Source: a virus. From it: a stretch of DNA of 64,000 nt. The stretch is from IMG/VR virus record IMGVR_UViG_3300049846_000628, positions 1 to 64,000 of that record, one strand, 5' to 3'. This document shows positions 62,723 through 64,000 of this stretch, piece by piece. Both the position numbers and the translations under genes were made by a program. Positions within the stretch are counted from its first letter, which is position 1. Every line of letters begins with the position of its first letter. A model generated the notes under the pieces. That model made no database searches. It was not told where the DNA came from and saw only the letters and a program-made list of their open reading frames with translations.

Positions 62723-64000
62723 TAGGCAAAAAATAAATCAAGGTTTACAGTTTTTTCTACGTTCCATCCAATTGAATCAAGAATTGATTTCAATGGATCC
62801 ACAAAACTCTTTTCAAATTGTAGTTCATAGTCAATGTATTTGTCAAGACCAAGTTCTTTTGGAAAATCTTGGATGAAAGAAATTACATTCTCCTGAATTA
62901 TATTTGGTTTTTTCAAGAAAATGAACTTGACTTTCTCGCCATTATTAATAAGTGAATATTTATTAGTCAGTTTTTTCTCCTTTATATAATGATTAAAGAG
63001 AAGTGCTCCACGAATATGAATGGGAGTTTTGGGGGCATAAATTGTTGATGATGCTTGATACTTCCTAACATCAGAAGCAGTTCTTGGAAAAGCAATTTGT
63101 TCTGGAGGAAGTGCTTTAAATTCTTTACGACATTTTTCAATAAAGTCAATTACATCTTCTTCAGTTCCACTCATCATAAGTTTTAACCCATCCTTAATCA
63201 TTTGGCGACAAGGAGCTGGGGTTGATGATTTGACTGCCTCAATACCCATCATCTTCAGTTTGGGTTCTTCATACCGAACACCTTCACTATCCCACACGTT
63301 CAGAATGTAACGCTTTTTAGCAGTCCAGATTCCACGCTCAGCAATATTCTCACGCTTCATCTGCATCTTCTGATCGTATGCATTCACATACTCAGCCAGT
63401 TCTTGGTAGCAACTCTCAATATACTTCTCAAGTTCCACCTGACAGATCTTATCAAGGAACGAAACAACGCCTTCAGTAGTTTTCTCTCTTCCTTCGTATA
63501 CACGGTCAACCAAAGGACCCATATTGAGGTAGATAGAATCAGTATCTGAAGCAATAACATAATCAACTCCATCAGTTTTGAGAATCTTGTTTAGATAGGC
63601 ATTCATCTTGTTCTCAATCCAACGAATAGAAACCTGACCAGACAAGGTGATTGCCTCAGCATTTGCTAGTTTGTAATAACGGAAATACTGATTGCCGATA
63701 GCACCATAAGCAGAGTTAAGTTGAATCTTCCTCGCCATTTGGATGTTGTTGCACCGAGCAATCTCTTTTTCCAATTCCTTTGTCTTTTTCTTTTCATACT
63801 CTTGCTTTGCTACAAGCATTTTCTTTTTGTAGATGGTGCGATCTTCATAAATTTTTTGCATTAGTTCTGGAAGGAATCCACGAACATCCTTTCGGAACAT
63901 TGCACCATTCGCACAAACTGCCTTATCCTTATACAGTTCAAATGTAATTTCTTGATTAAGAATCTTATCAACAGTTACATTTGGATGCCTTTCCTCCAGA
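62722..64000 (-). CDS. gp43: DNA polymerase, T4 gp43-like, N-terminus outside window
   Basis: Family B polymerase: KIQLNSAYGAIGNQYFRYYK is motif B, VDYVIASDTDSIYLNMGPLV motif C with catalytic DTD, and KKRYILNVWDSEGVRYEEPK the thumb start. The frame is open to base 64000, so the exonuclease domain and start are missing. At least 425 residues are present, ending LFFA. UvsX follows immediately. Confidence 0.97.
   Translation of the reverse strand, partial: LEERHPNVTVDKILNQEITFELYKDKAVCANGAMFRKDVRGFLPELMQKIYEDRTIYKKKMLVAKQEYEKKKTKELEKEIARCNNIQMARKIQLNSAYGAIGNQYFRYYKLANAEAITLSGQVSIRWIENKMNAYLNKILKTDGVDYVIASDTDSIYLNMGPLVDRVYEGREKTTEGVVSFLDKICQVELEKYIESCYQELAEYVNAYDQKMQMKRENIAERGIWTAKKRYILNVWDSEGVRYEEPKLKMMGIEAVKSSTPAPCRQMIKDGLKLMMSGTEEDVIDFIEKCRKEFKALPPEQIAFPRTASDVRKYQASSTIYAPKTPIHIRGALLFNHYIKEKKLTNKYSLINNGEKVKFIFLKKPNIIQENVISFIQDFPKELGLDKYIDYELQFEKSFVDPLKSILDSIGWNVEKTVNLDLFFA

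Overview
This is an AT-rich piece of a T4-like cyanophage genome (marine or freshwater cyanomyovirus, probably infecting Synechococcus). The evidence is a T4-type replication core (gp43 polymerase, UvsX, gp41 helicase, gp61 primase, NrdA/NrdB), photosystem genes (psbA, psbD), two hli genes, ferredoxin, pstS, tRNAs, 2OG-Fe(II) oxygenase and MazG. Almost everything is on the minus strand; the exceptions are 28.46-29.08 kb (a homing endonuclease), 36.46-38.93 kb (an operon of small secreted proteins) and one glycosyltransferase at 18.3 kb. Read in the direction of transcription, the window runs from about 64 kb down to 1.

Layout. 1-3.3 kb: fibre-like virion proteins. 3.3-13.5 kb: photosynthesis and redox region with psbD, a leftover psbD 5' end, psbA interrupted by a group I intron, a peroxiredoxin, two hli genes and ferredoxin, mixed with five homing endonuclease genes (HEGs). 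13.6-25.7 kb: sugar cluster making GDP-fucose-type nucleotide sugars (cupin, Gmd, Fcl, ColD-like dehydratase), with GT10, GT11, GT2, GT25 and other transferases and an FkbM methyltransferase. 25.9-31.2 kb: small overlapping genes, tRNA-Pro/Ser/Val, Dps-like protein, pstS with a likely Pho box. 31.3-32.9 kb: host-type SLH/OprB porin. 33.0-33.7 kb: four tRNAs separated by structured non-tRNA RNAs. 33.7-36.3 kb: a phage-tail-lysozyme gene and a truncated copy of it. 36.5-42.3 kb: secreted proteins, thermonuclease, and a 761-residue autotransporter-like protein. 42.4-48.4 kb: GH24 lysozyme, C39-like peptidase, virion proteins, HEGs. 48.5-64 kb: nucleotide reduction, replication, virion proteins, two tRNAs.

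Regulation is unusually readable. Host-type promoters (TTGACN-17-TATAAT) repeatedly sit on rho-independent terminators so that the -35 box is the hairpin loop and the U-tract lies in the spacer. Late promoters (TATAAATA) follow terminator U-tracts or lie in loops. Most of the ten HEGs have their start region paired to an upstream arm, with a late promoter inside the loop, as described for T4 genes whose early read-through RNA is translationally silent. Two GIY-YIG genes carry a more elaborate and nearly identical cassette: late promoter, a hairpin with a fixed stem and a 16-nt loop complementary to the HEG leader, a UUCG terminator, then a second late promoter. It could encode a short antisense RNA and is the best candidate here for something undescribed.

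Other notable points are two outer-membrane barrel proteins in one phage region, three independent cell-wall hydrolases (two sharing an N-terminal domain), a PLP enzyme whose Lys is replaced by His, and remnants of psbD and of a lysozyme gene that record recombination next to HEGs. All function calls come from reading motifs by eye; no database search was run.
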